Made by a program: the position numbers and the translations under genes. The notes under the pieces were generated by a model. That model worked only from the letters and a program-made list of their open reading frames with translations, did not search any database and was not told the origin of the DNA. DNA of 8,219 nucleotides from an uncultured Collinsella sp. (lineage in GTDB: Bacteria; Actinomycetota; Coriobacteriia; Coriobacteriales; Coriobacteriaceae), in contig CABSDO010000087.1 in NCBI GenBank assembly GCA_902476475.1, positions 1 to 8,219 of the forward strand, read 5' to 3'. Numbering within the stretch: the first letter of the stretch is position 1; the number at the start of each line of letters is the position of its first letter. Below, in pieces: positions 1 through 6,515 of this stretch.

Positions 1-292
1 TATCATCCCGTGCTCAAACATTCTCGCTGCGCTGCGAAACTGCGCGCGGGACGATATAGGCGGGCGCCCCGGGGACTACGTTGACGCTGCCTGTCTCGCT
101 CGGGTGCCATCGGGCCAGGGAGGGGCGTCATCTCTGATAATTGCTTTGTTGGGAGGGCTGCTTTTATGCGGCTCTTTCTTTGTTTTTGGGTATATTTGTT
201 CTTGTTGAATTGTTATTGCGGATGGGCTTGGTAATTGGCTTTCCGCCGTTATTTGTAGCCGTCTCGGCTTTGGTTGAGGGGAGACGTCCTTT
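1..292. other. Leader region upstream of fmt, no assignable gene
   Basis: No gene can be named here. The first 60 bases contain a long imperfect hairpin (arms 1-13 and 44-56). One + strand frame is open from base 2 to a TGA at 206-208 (68 codons, no start inside the window), so it could be the tail of an upstream gene. Its last third reads as a hydrophobic segment, but the DNA there is so T-rich that hydrophobic residues are expected by chance. From about 140 on, the + strand is rich in T and G and poor in C (181-240 holds 30 T, 18 G, 8 A, 4 C). A possible -10 box TATATT lies at 191-196 without a convincing -35 partner. A small perfect hairpin (AGCCG 257-261, CGGCT 265-269) sits just before the fmt ribosome binding site. 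Some promoter for fmt probably lies here, but its position is not clear. Confidence 0.4.
277..283 (+). promoter_or_regulatory. Ribosome binding site of fmt
   Basis: AGGGGAG lies nine bases before the ATG at 293. It supports this start, which also matches the normal N-terminus of the family (MRIVFMGTPEFA). Confidence 0.75.
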
Positions 293-1213
293 ATGCGTAT
301 TGTGTTTATGGGTACGCCTGAATTTGCTGTGCCTTCGCTGACTTCGCTTGTTGAGGCTGGGAATGAGATTGCGCTTGTCATTACTCGTCCTGATGCTGTT
401 CGTGGGCGTGGTAAGAAGCTCGAGCCTTCTCCTGTTAAGGCCAAGGCGCTTGAGCTGGGGTTGCCGGTTATTGAGGCTAATCGTATGACGCCGGAGGTCG
501 TTGAGGCGCTCCAGGCTGCGCGGGCTGATATTTTCTGCGTGGCTGCCTATGGCTGCATTTTGCCCGATGAGGTGCTGCATATGGCGCCGCTTGGTATTGT
601 GAATGTCCATGCTTCGCTGCTGCCTCGTTGGCGCGGCGCTGCTCCTATTCAGCGTGCCATTCTTGCTGGTGACGAGGTTGCCGGCGTTTCCATTATGCGT
701 ATTGGGCATGGCGTGGATACCGGCGCTTATTGTGCGCAGGCCTCGACCTCGGTTGCCGGTAAGCATGGCGAGGCACTGACTATGGAGCTTGGCGAGCTGG
801 GCGGTAAGCTGCTGGCCGATACGCTGCCCTCGCTTGCCGATGACACGGCGGTGTGGACCGAGCAGGATGAGTCTCTTGTCACGCATGCTGCCAAGATTTC
901 CAAGCAGGAGATGCGTCTGGATCCGCAAATGGCGGCGCTTGATTGCGTGCGTCATGTGCTGGCCTCGTCCGATACCGCGCCTGCTCGTTGCGTGATTGCC
1001 GGCAAGACCGTGCGCGTGCTCGATGCTGCGCCGGCAGATGTGTCGCTTGGCGAGGGTCAGGTTCTCGTTAAGGCCAAGCGTGTTTACCTGGGTCTTTCCG
1101 ATGGCTCGGTTGAGTTGCTCGAGGTTAAGCCTGATGGTAAGCGTGCTATGGCCGCTTCTGCTTGGGCTGCTGGCCTTCAGGGCGCCGATCTTTCGTGGGG
1201 TGTTTTGTCATGA
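293..1213 (+). CDS. fmt: Methionyl-tRNA formyltransferase
   Basis: This 306-residue cytoplasmic enzyme transfers the formyl group of 10-formyltetrahydrofolate to the amino group of Met-tRNA(fMet), making the initiator tRNA for bacterial translation. The N-terminal MRIVFMGTPEFAVPSL starts the Rossmann-type formyltransferase domain. The signature around residues 104-120 (VNVHASLLPRWRGAAPIQ) contains the catalytic Asn104 and His106, and VDTG at 141-144 supplies the catalytic Asp142. The C-terminal part (about 205-306) is the expected small tRNA-binding beta domain. Length is normal for the family (about 310). The family usually has a D-x-G-L-D-T-G version of the last motif; here it reads IGHGVDTG, a mild variant. 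The stop overlaps the start of rsmB (ATGA), indicating one transcript and coupled translation. Codons at the start of the gene end overwhelmingly in T, unlike the rest of the window. Identification is secure. Confidence 0.97.
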   Translation: MRIVFMGTPEFAVPSLTSLVEAGNEIALVITRPDAVRGRGKKLEPSPVKAKALELGLPVIEANRMTPEVVEALQAARADIFCVAAYGCILPDEVLHMAPLGIVNVHASLLPRWRGAAPIQRAILAGDEVAGVSIMRIGHGVDTGAYCAQASTSVAGKHGEALTMELGELGGKLLADTLPSLADDTAVWTEQDESLVTHAAKISKQEMRLDPQMAALDCVRHVLASSDTAPARCVIAGKTVRVLDAAPADVSLGEGQVLVKAKRVYLGLSDGSVELLEVKPDGKRAMAASAWAAGLQGADLSWGVLS

Positions 1214-2613
1214 GCAAGTTGTCTCCCGCGCGCAAGCTTGCGCTCGATGTGCTAATGGAGGCCGATCGCCGCGGTATGTATGCGCGCGACGTGCTGTCCT
1301 CTCGCGCATCTGCCAAGGCCATTGACCAGCGCGATTCTGCTTTTGCCGCCCGCTTGGCGCTCGGTGTGGCCGCCACGCAGGGTATTTTGGACGAGCTGCT
1401 CGATCAGTTTCTTGATAAGCCTAAAAAGGTTGCGCCGCGTGTTCGCATGGCGCTTCGTATCTCGGCCTTTGAGATGCTCTATCTACATACGCCTGGCCGC
1501 GTTGCGGTGAGTCAGGGCGTTGAGCTGGTTCGCTGCGGCGCTAAGTCTGCCGCTGGCTTGGCCAATGCTGTACTGCATAAGGTTGCGGACAATGTTGAGG
1601 ACTTTGCTACTGCGTCCGATGTGGATGAGTCTGAGCGACGTCTGGTCCGTCTGTCGCGCCTGATGGGTCTGCCGCGTTGGCTGTGCGCTCGTATTATGGC
1701 GTCGTTTGACACGCCGGAGGGTGCACTTAACTTTGCAGGCAATCTGGCCCCCGCGCCGCTGGCCCTGCATGAGAACGCCTTTGCGACCAAGCTCGATCCG
1801 TATATCTCGCAGCTCGTCGCGCCTGTCTTCCCGGGCTGCCATGCCCCGGTTGATGCCCAGGTTACCGTTGCTTCGGGTGTGTTTGAGCGTGCTGCCGCGG
1901 TGGCATCTGATCTCAACGCCCAGCTCATCTCCACAGCTGCCACGCGCCCTGGTAGCTGCCTTGAGATTGGTGCCGGTCGTGGCACCAAGACCTATGTGAT
2001 GATGTGCCAGGCCAAGCGTGCCGTTTATGAGCGTCAGCATACTGCGCTCGATCTGCACGACCGCAAGTGCGACCTCAATCTCGCGCGCCTGCACAAGGCG
2101 GGCATCAAGGGCGTGCGAACCGTCTCGGGCGATGCCTGCGAGCTCAACGAGGTGCTGACTTCTTTTGACGCCATGCGCGGCGAGCAGGTCAAGTTCGATA
2201 CCGTGTTTATCGATGCGCCGTGCTCGGGCACCGGAACCATGCGTCGTCATCCCGAGATCCCGTGGCGTCTGACCGAGAACGACGTGACGTGCGAGCTGCC
2301 CAAGTTGCAGCTAACGATGCTTAAGGAGGCGGCCGCGCGTGTGGCTGCCGGCGGTGAGCTTATCTACGCCACTTGTTCGGTCTTTGATGAGGAGAACACG
2401 CAGGTGGTGGACGCGTTCCTGAGCTCTCCCGAGGGCGAGGGCTTTTCCGCGGCGCCGGTCTCCGAAGCCCAGATCCTGCAGCTCCCCGAGTTCGAACAGG
2501 CCAAGAAGCTCTTATCCGTCCGCCAAAACGACCGAGGCCTTTTCCAAAGCGTCCCCACAAACGCCGACTCCTACGACGGCCACTTCTGCGCCCGCCTGGT
2601 CCGCAACTCATAG
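1210..2613 (+). CDS. rsmB: 16S rRNA (cytosine-967-C5)-methyltransferase RsmB
   Basis: This 467-residue protein should methylate C967 (E. coli numbering) of 16S rRNA using S-adenosylmethionine. Residues 1 to about 130 form a NusB-like RNA-binding domain (RDSAFAARLALGV near 41-53, AVLHKVADN near 120-128). Residues 180 to 467 form the Rossmann methyltransferase. Motif IV is FIDAPCSGTG (333-342) with Cys338, which helps release product. Motif VI is IYATCS (385-390) with Cys389, the expected nucleophile. The SAM motif I reads LEIGAGRGTKT (251-261) rather than the common LDxCAAPGGKT, so this copy is divergent but keeps the Gly-rich loop and KT. The chosen ATG at 1210 overlaps the fmt stop and has GGGG at 1197-1200 as a weak ribosome binding site. 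An in-frame ATG at 1162 lies inside fmt and adds 16 residues unlike the family, so I reject it. fmt and rsmB are commonly neighbours in bacteria. Synonymous codons drift from mixed T/C at the start to almost all C at the end. Confidence 0.93.
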   Translation: MSKLSPARKLALDVLMEADRRGMYARDVLSSRASAKAIDQRDSAFAARLALGVAATQGILDELLDQFLDKPKKVAPRVRMALRISAFEMLYLHTPGRVAVSQGVELVRCGAKSAAGLANAVLHKVADNVEDFATASDVDESERRLVRLSRLMGLPRWLCARIMASFDTPEGALNFAGNLAPAPLALHENAFATKLDPYISQLVAPVFPGCHAPVDAQVTVASGVFERAAAVASDLNAQLISTAATRPGSCLEIGAGRGTKTYVMMCQAKRAVYERQHTALDLHDRKCDLNLARLHKAGIKGVRTVSGDACELNEVLTSFDAMRGEQVKFDTVFIDAPCSGTGTMRRHPEIPWRLTENDVTCELPKLQLTMLKEAAARVAAGGELIYATCSVFDEENTQVVDAFLSSPEGEGFSAAPVSEAQILQLPEFEQAKKLLSVRQNDRGLFQSVPTNADSYDGHFCARLVRNS

Positions 2614-2637
2614 AGCTACCTGCGACACAAAGAAATA

Positions 2638-2665
2638 GCCCCGCGATCGATGTTGATCGCGGGGC
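2638..2665. terminator. Bidirectional hairpin terminator between rsmB and the zinc ribbon gene
   Basis: A perfect 11-bp stem (GCCCCGCGATC at 2638-2648 with GATCGCGGGGC at 2655-2665) encloses a six-base loop. It lies 24 bases after the rsmB stop, followed by TGTTGTTTCT on the + strand. On the - strand it lies ten bases after the zinc ribbon gene's stop and is followed by TATTTCTTTG. T-rich flanks on both sides and convergent genes point to one shared terminator. Confidence 0.85.
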
Positions 2666-2675
2666 CGTGTTGTTT

Positions 2676-2912
2676 CTAGTGGTTATGCGGGCAGTTGGCG
2701 CAGCAGCCGCTGGTGGCGCTGGTGCTGGAGCCGCCGCTTCGCTGGTCGGTGTTGTAGAAACCGCTACCCTCAAACTTGATGCCGCTGGCCGAGAACGTCT
2801 TGGCCGCCGGAGCACCGCAGCTGGGGCACACGACCTCGGGGGTCTCGGACATGGGATGCTCAACCTCAAACATGTTGCCGCAGCTCGAGCACTTGTAATC
2901 GTAGCGCGCCAT
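2676..2912 (-). CDS. FmdB-type zinc ribbon protein
   Basis: This 78-residue protein begins MARYDYKCSSCG, the hallmark of the FmdB / CxxC_CxxC_SSSS zinc ribbon family, small proteins usually annotated as regulatory but of unproven function. Two CxxC knuckles, Cys8/Cys11 and Cys29/Cys32, should bind one zinc ion. The middle (FSASGIKFEGSGFYNTD, about 40-55) is also typical. The tail is Gly/Ser-rich and ends in a second metal-binding-looking cluster, CCANCPHNH (70-78). Similar Cys/His-rich ends occur in other members, but whether this one binds metal is not known. The start is set by AAGGAAG at 2917-2923. The gene lies 88 bases downstream of the GH13-GH77 gene on the same strand, with a hairpin between them, so co-transcription is uncertain. 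Codons are C-ending like the surrounding - strand genes. The family call is secure, the role is not. Confidence 0.9.
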   Translation of the reverse strand: MARYDYKCSSCGNMFEVEHPMSETPEVVCPSCGAPAAKTFSASGIKFEGSGFYNTDQRSGGSSTSATSGCCANCPHNH

Positions 2913-2916
2913 AATA

Positions 2917-2923
2917 CTTCCTT
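2917..2923 (-). promoter_or_regulatory. Ribosome binding site of the zinc ribbon gene
   Basis: On the - strand AAGGAAG is followed by a short four-base spacer and the ATG at 2912. It supports this start. Confidence 0.6.
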
Positions 2924-2934
2924 TTCAGCACAAA

Positions 2935-2956
2935 GCGGGCAGATCGCTCTGCCCGC
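2935..2956 (-). terminator. Hairpin after the GH13-GH77 gene
   Basis: A perfect 9-bp stem (GCGGGCAGA at 2935-2943 with TCTGCCCGC at 2948-2956) closes a four-base loop. On the - strand it follows the GH13-GH77 stop by 44 bases and is followed by only a short T-run (TTTGTG), so it is a moderate terminator. It lies just 11 bases before the ribosome binding site of the zinc ribbon gene, leaving little room for a promoter after it. It could therefore be a leaky terminator or attenuator inside that gene's leader. Confidence 0.6.
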
Positions 2957-3000
2957 ATAAATTCAAACAGCTGTAACTGTACCCTATATCGGGGGTTTTA

Positions 3001-6000
3001 TCACGCTTCGCCCCAGAATCTATGGGTGTTGCGCAGGAGCTGTGCAGTTTTGCCTTCGGCGGCCGCAACGTCGGCCTCGTCGGCCTGCCAGGTCCAGTTG
3101 CCTGTGGCGACACCCGGCACGTTCATGCGCGCATCGTCGCCTAGTCCCAGGATGTCCTGCAGCGGCATCATCACCAGGGGAGCGTCGCTTGCCAGCGCGT
3201 CGCCCATCAGCTTGGCCGCCACCTCAACACCGCTCGGCTCGTCGCCGCCTGCAAAGGAACGCGTACACCAACCGGCGAGCGTCGACGTGTCGTGCGTCGA
3301 GGTGTACAGAATCTTGCCCGGCGTGGGATGCACGCCGCAGCGGACGTCGTAATCGCTAAACTCCAGCACGTCCATACCGGGGAAGCCGCAGGTCGAAGCC
3401 ATGGCTCGAACGCCGGGCGTCAGATAGCCCAGGTCCTCGGCGATAAAGTTGAGCGGCCCCAGCTCGTCATAGGCGGTCTGGAACAGGTCTTTGCCCGGTC
3501 CTGCCAGCCAACGCCCGTCGGCGCATGCCTTGCCCGCGGGAATGCTGAAATAGCTGTGGAAGCCCAGGAAGTGATCCAGGCGCACGCGGTCGTAGAGCGA
3601 GAACGCGCGGCGCAGGCGATCCATCCACCAGCTATAGCCGTTCTGCTTCATGTGGTCCCAGCGGAACGTCGGGTTGCCCCACACCTGGCCCTCGGGCGCA
3701 AAGTTGTCGGGCGGCGCGCCGGAAATCTCAATCGCCTTGCCGGTATCTGACAGCCAGAAGTTATCGGGCTCGCTCCACGCATCCGCCGAATCGTCAGACA
3801 CGTACATAGGAATATCGCCGATAACCTCGACGCCCTTCTTGTGCGCATAGTTCATGAGCTCGCACCAAGCCAGGTCAAAGCGATACTGCATGTACGCCTG
3901 AAGCTCGGCCTCGTCGTGGAAGCGCTTGTCGTCGATCAGATGCTCGTTGTAGCGAGCGACATCTGTCGGCCAATCGTGGCGCGACTCGCCCTCAAAGTAC
4001 TTCTTAACGGCCATATAGACGCAGTATTTCTCGAGCCAATCGGCATTGCGATGTTTAAACGCGGTGTACAGCGGATCGGCATCTTCGCCGCCACGGGCTT
4101 TCCAAGTCTCAAAGTCGGCCGCCAGCTCCTCTTGGCTCTCGGGCAGCAGGTCTATATTGCCCGCAAAGGCCGAAGGCCCAGCGTAAGGGGAGCGGAAGAA
4201 GTCCGTGGGGTTGACGGGGAGAACCTGCCAGTAGCGCATGCCCATGGCGGCCAGATGGTCGATAAAACGACGCGTGGGCGCGCCGATCGTACCGGGCTTG
4301 CCGTCGTCGGTCGGCACCGATGTGATATGGCACACAACACCCGCACCGTGATCGAGCGGCTCCTGCAGGCGCTGCTCGGCATGGTGATAGATGATCGACG
4401 AGCCCAGCGGATACAGATCGAGCGTGATCGTACCGTTGTGGATCTCGCACTCGTGTCCGCTAATCACATCACTCGCGCATTCGCTGAGTGCCGGAATCGT
4501 CACGCGGTGTGCATTGCGCAGGCTGCGGTTGATGATGACGGTCGCGGACTCGCCGTCTTTACCGGTACGGTTGTAGGCCATCACCTCGTCATTGAGCGCG
4601 AAGGCCTTGATTTCACCGTCGATCATAAACGGCAGCGCGCGGCGCACAGCAGATGCGTTCTTGACGATCGCGAACGTATCGAAGTCGTGCAGGTCTTCCT
4701 TGGTCGGCATGGTGCGGCGATTACCCGGATCGGTGAGACCCTCCAAGCCGTACTCGTCACCGTAATAGATTGAGGGAACGCCCGGGAACGTCATCTGCAT
4801 GAGCGTCGCGAGCCAAAAACGGCTCTTGGCCAGGCCCATCGCGTTCTCGTCCAGGCGCCATTTGCTGCGCTCGCACTCGGGCAGCTGTGACTCATCGGGG
4901 CCGCCGCCGAGCACCGAGATAATGCGCGGACGGTCGTGGCTCGAAAGCAGATTAAGTGCGCAAGACAGGGCCTCACGCGGGTAGTTCTCGCGTAGGGTCT
5001 CGATATCCTCAGCTGCTTGGTAGGCGTTTTTGTAGCCCATCAAAAAGCCGATGACCATGTCGCGGAAGGGGTAATCCATGGCCGAGTCGAGCTCGGAGCC
5101 CTGCAGGTAACGACGCAAGTGGCCATAGCTGATCTTGTTGGAGGCATCTTCCCAGACCTCGCCGAGCAGCAGAGCGTCGGGCTTCTCGGCGAGCACAGCC
5201 CTTTTGATTTCGGCCAGGAAGTCATCGGAAAGCTCGTCGGCCACATCCAGGCGCCAGCCGTGAGCGCCGGCGCGCAGCCATTTACGAATGACGCCGTCCT
5301 TGCCCAGGAGCCGCTCGCGTACCAGTTCGGAGCTCTCATTGATAGCGGGCATATTGCCCACGCCCCACCAGCAGTCGTATGAGCCGTCCTCGTGGAAATA
5401 AAACGCATCGCGCCACGGCGAATCCTCGCTCTGCCACGCGCCCACGCCGGGGTAGTTGCCGTAGCGGTTGAAGTAGATCGAATCGTCGCCCGTGTGGTTG
5501 AACACACCGTCCAGAATGATGGAAATGCCCAGCTTCTCGGCCGCCTCGCACAGCTCAGTAAAGTCCTGTTCGGTGCCCAGAATCGGATCGATCTTGGTGT
5601 AATCGGCGGTGTCGTAGCGGTGGTTGCTCGCGGCTTCAAAAATGGGGTTGAGGTAGATGGCTGTAAAGCCCAGCTCGGCGATGCGAGGCAGGTCTTCCTG
5701 GATACCCTTGAGCGATCCGCCGTAGAAGTCCCAGGTCTTGATGGAGCCGTCCTCGGCGCGCTCGTAAACGGGCGGCTCGTTCCAGTCCTCGACCATCCGG
5801 CGCTGGATTCCGTGGCGCGGTTTTTCGACCTCGGCCAGCGTGCGCTCGCGCCAGTTTTCATCGCGGGCATAGCGATCGGGGAAGATCTGGTAGACCATAC
5901 CGCGCTCGTACCACTTGGGACGCACTTCGCGGTGCTTGTAGACGGTAATCTGGAACGACGGGACCTCGGCGTAGTTGTAAGTTACGCCCTCGCCACCGGT

Positions 6001-6297
6001 GCGACCCTGTGGTGCGCCTAAGCGGACCTCGGGCTGGCCCTCGATGTTGCAGATAAAGCTGTACCAGATAAGACAGGGCTCGGTGCACTCAAGCTCTGCA
6101 GTAAATATGCCGTCGCCCTCGTGCGTCATGGGATACAGAGACTCACCGATTTCATCGACCCAGGTACGCAGGGTAAGCGTTGCCTGGTTGGGGTCGGCAT
6201 CCTCCAAAATCACCGAGAGCGAAACGGAAGTTCCAGTGGTCACAGCGCCAAACGGAATGCGAAACTGCGGCAGACGGCTGTTGTGTATCAATCTCAT
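3001..6297 (-). CDS. Fused neopullulanase-like GH13 amylase and GH77 4-alpha-glucanotransferase
   Basis: This 1098-residue, apparently cytoplasmic protein (no signal peptide) joins two complete carbohydrate enzymes. Residues 1-120 look like the N-terminal beta domain (CBM34 type) of neopullulanases and cyclomaltodextrinases. Residues 128-545 are the GH13 barrel: MVYQIFPDRY (134-143), DGVFNH (263-268), nucleophile Asp351 in GWRLDVADE, acid/base Glu380 in LLGEVWE, and His455-Asp456 in SSHDRPR. Residues 555-640 are its C-terminal beta domain. GH77 (MalQ type) follows with almost no linker from about 648: HITSVP (657-662), SPYAGPSAFAGN (703-714), GDIPMYVSDDSADAW (827-841), nucleophile Asp908 in VRLDHFLGF, acid/base Glu954 in IAEDLG, Asp1003 in STHDTST, and RMNVPG (1057-1062). 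All catalytic residues are present in both halves. The GH13 part should cleave alpha-glucans or maltodextrins and the GH77 part should move maltodextrin segments between chains. The exact linkage specificity (alpha-1,4 or alpha-1,6) cannot be read from motifs. The ATG at 6297 gives the normal neopullulanase start (HNSRLPQFRIPFGAV), though no good ribosome binding site precedes it. Confidence 0.93.
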   Translation of the reverse strand: MRLIHNSRLPQFRIPFGAVTTGTSVSLSVILEDADPNQATLTLRTWVDEIGESLYPMTHEGDGIFTAELECTEPCLIWYSFICNIEGQPEVRLGAPQGRTGGEGVTYNYAEVPSFQITVYKHREVRPKWYERGMVYQIFPDRYARDENWRERTLAEVEKPRHGIQRRMVEDWNEPPVYERAEDGSIKTWDFYGGSLKGIQEDLPRIAELGFTAIYLNPIFEAASNHRYDTADYTKIDPILGTEQDFTELCEAAEKLGISIILDGVFNHTGDDSIYFNRYGNYPGVGAWQSEDSPWRDAFYFHEDGSYDCWWGVGNMPAINESSELVRERLLGKDGVIRKWLRAGAHGWRLDVADELSDDFLAEIKRAVLAEKPDALLLGEVWEDASNKISYGHLRRYLQGSELDSAMDYPFRDMVIGFLMGYKNAYQAAEDIETLRENYPREALSCALNLLSSHDRPRIISVLGGGPDESQLPECERSKWRLDENAMGLAKSRFWLATLMQMTFPGVPSIYYGDEYGLEGLTDPGNRRTMPTKEDLHDFDTFAIVKNASAVRRALPFMIDGEIKAFALNDEVMAYNRTGKDGESATVIINRSLRNAHRVTIPALSECASDVISGHECEIHNGTITLDLYPLGSSIIYHHAEQRLQEPLDHGAGVVCHITSVPTDDGKPGTIGAPTRRFIDHLAAMGMRYWQVLPVNPTDFFRSPYAGPSAFAGNIDLLPESQEELAADFETWKARGGEDADPLYTAFKHRNADWLEKYCVYMAVKKYFEGESRHDWPTDVARYNEHLIDDKRFHDEAELQAYMQYRFDLAWCELMNYAHKKGVEVIGDIPMYVSDDSADAWSEPDNFWLSDTGKAIEISGAPPDNFAPEGQVWGNPTFRWDHMKQNGYSWWMDRLRRAFSLYDRVRLDHFLGFHSYFSIPAGKACADGRWLAGPGKDLFQTAYDELGPLNFIAEDLGYLTPGVRAMASTCGFPGMDVLEFSDYDVRCGVHPTPGKILYTSTHDTSTLAGWCTRSFAGGDEPSGVEVAAKLMGDALASDAPLVMMPLQDILGLGDDARMNVPGVATGNWTWQADEADVAAAEGKTAQLLRNTHRFWGEA

Positions 6298-6358
6298 AAT
6301 ACGGTCCAGTTCAATAGAATCACGGCCTGCGGGCCATGGGCTTTACGCACAGGAAGTA

Positions 6359-6387
6359 AGTATATCTGTTGTACACAGGCTGTATAA
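6359..6387 (-). promoter_or_regulatory. Candidate promoter of the GH13-GH77 gene
   Basis: On the - strand TATACT (6359-6364) matches five of six positions of a sigma-70 -10 box. The 17-base-spaced -35 position (6382-6387) reads TTATAC, a poor match, so the promoter may need an activator or may lie elsewhere in the gap. Transcription would start near 6352, giving a leader of about 55 bases. Confidence 0.35.
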
Positions 6388-6393
6388 ACAACA
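6367..6393. promoter_or_regulatory. Inverted repeat overlapping the candidate promoter
   Basis: TGTTGT (6367-6372) and ACAACA (6388-6393) are perfect inverted repeats separated by 15 bases, and the interval covers the spacer and -35 position of the candidate promoter. This is where an operator would be expected for a sugar-responsive regulator, but no regulator gene is in the window and the motif is not one I recognise. Confidence 0.3.
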
Positions 6394-6394
6394 T

Positions 6395-6415
6395 CCGTTT
6401 ACCATCGGCGAACGG
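6395..6415. promoter_or_regulatory. Imperfect dyad upstream of the candidate promoter
   Basis: CCGTTTAC (6395-6402) and GCGAACGG (6408-6415) are inverted with six of eight positions matching around a five-base centre. It lies immediately upstream of the proposed -35 position on the - strand, a usual place for an activator or repressor site. It may also be chance. Confidence 0.25.
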
Positions 6416-6452
6416 TTGTCCTAGAAAATCGTTTTACCAACTACCTACAGAG

Positions 6453-6479
6453 AAGGGGCGCCCGGTTGGAGCGCCCCTT
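6453..6479 (-). terminator. Hairpin terminator after glgA
   Basis: A 9-bp perfect stem (AAGGGGCGC at 6453-6461 with GCGCCCCTT at 6471-6479) with a nine-base loop lies 36 bases after the glgA stop. The T-run after it on the - strand is weak (CTTCTCTGT), so termination may be incomplete. Confidence 0.6.
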
Positions 6480-6515
6480 ACATAGGGTTTGATGAGGTTT
6501 TGGATCGTCTGTGGG

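Noticed and set aside
141..341. Short hydrophobic + strand frame (66 codons) before fmt
   Set aside because: No ribosome binding site at its start, it overlaps the fmt start in another frame, and its hydrophobicity follows from the T-rich DNA.
164..955. Open - strand frame of 263 codons opposite fmt
   Set aside because: Arg/Asn/His-rich composition typical of an antisense shadow of T-ending codons; fmt motifs are clear on the other strand.
1162..1209. Upstream in-frame ATG for rsmB
   Set aside because: It would add 16 residues encoded inside fmt that do not resemble the family; the ATG at 1210 with the ATGA overlap gives the normal N-terminus.
1483..2250. Open - strand frame of 255 codons opposite rsmB
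   Set aside because: Antisense shadow without any recognisable motif; rsmB is intact on the + strand.
4340..4375. Possible frameshift or assembly join between the GH13 and GH77 halves
   Set aside because: The frame is continuous, both domains are complete, and codon use does not change across the junction, so a true fusion is the simpler reading.
3841..4773. Open + strand frame of 310 codons
   Set aside because: It lies opposite the GH13-GH77 gene, whose motifs are complete through this stretch. High-GC codon use leaves long antisense frames, and no ribosome binding site or family motif supports it.
6298..6345. Possible longer N-terminus of the GH13-GH77 protein
   Set aside because: The frame is open for 16 codons upstream of 6297 to a TAA, but contains no ATG, GTG or TTG start, and the family N-terminus begins right after the ATG at 6297.
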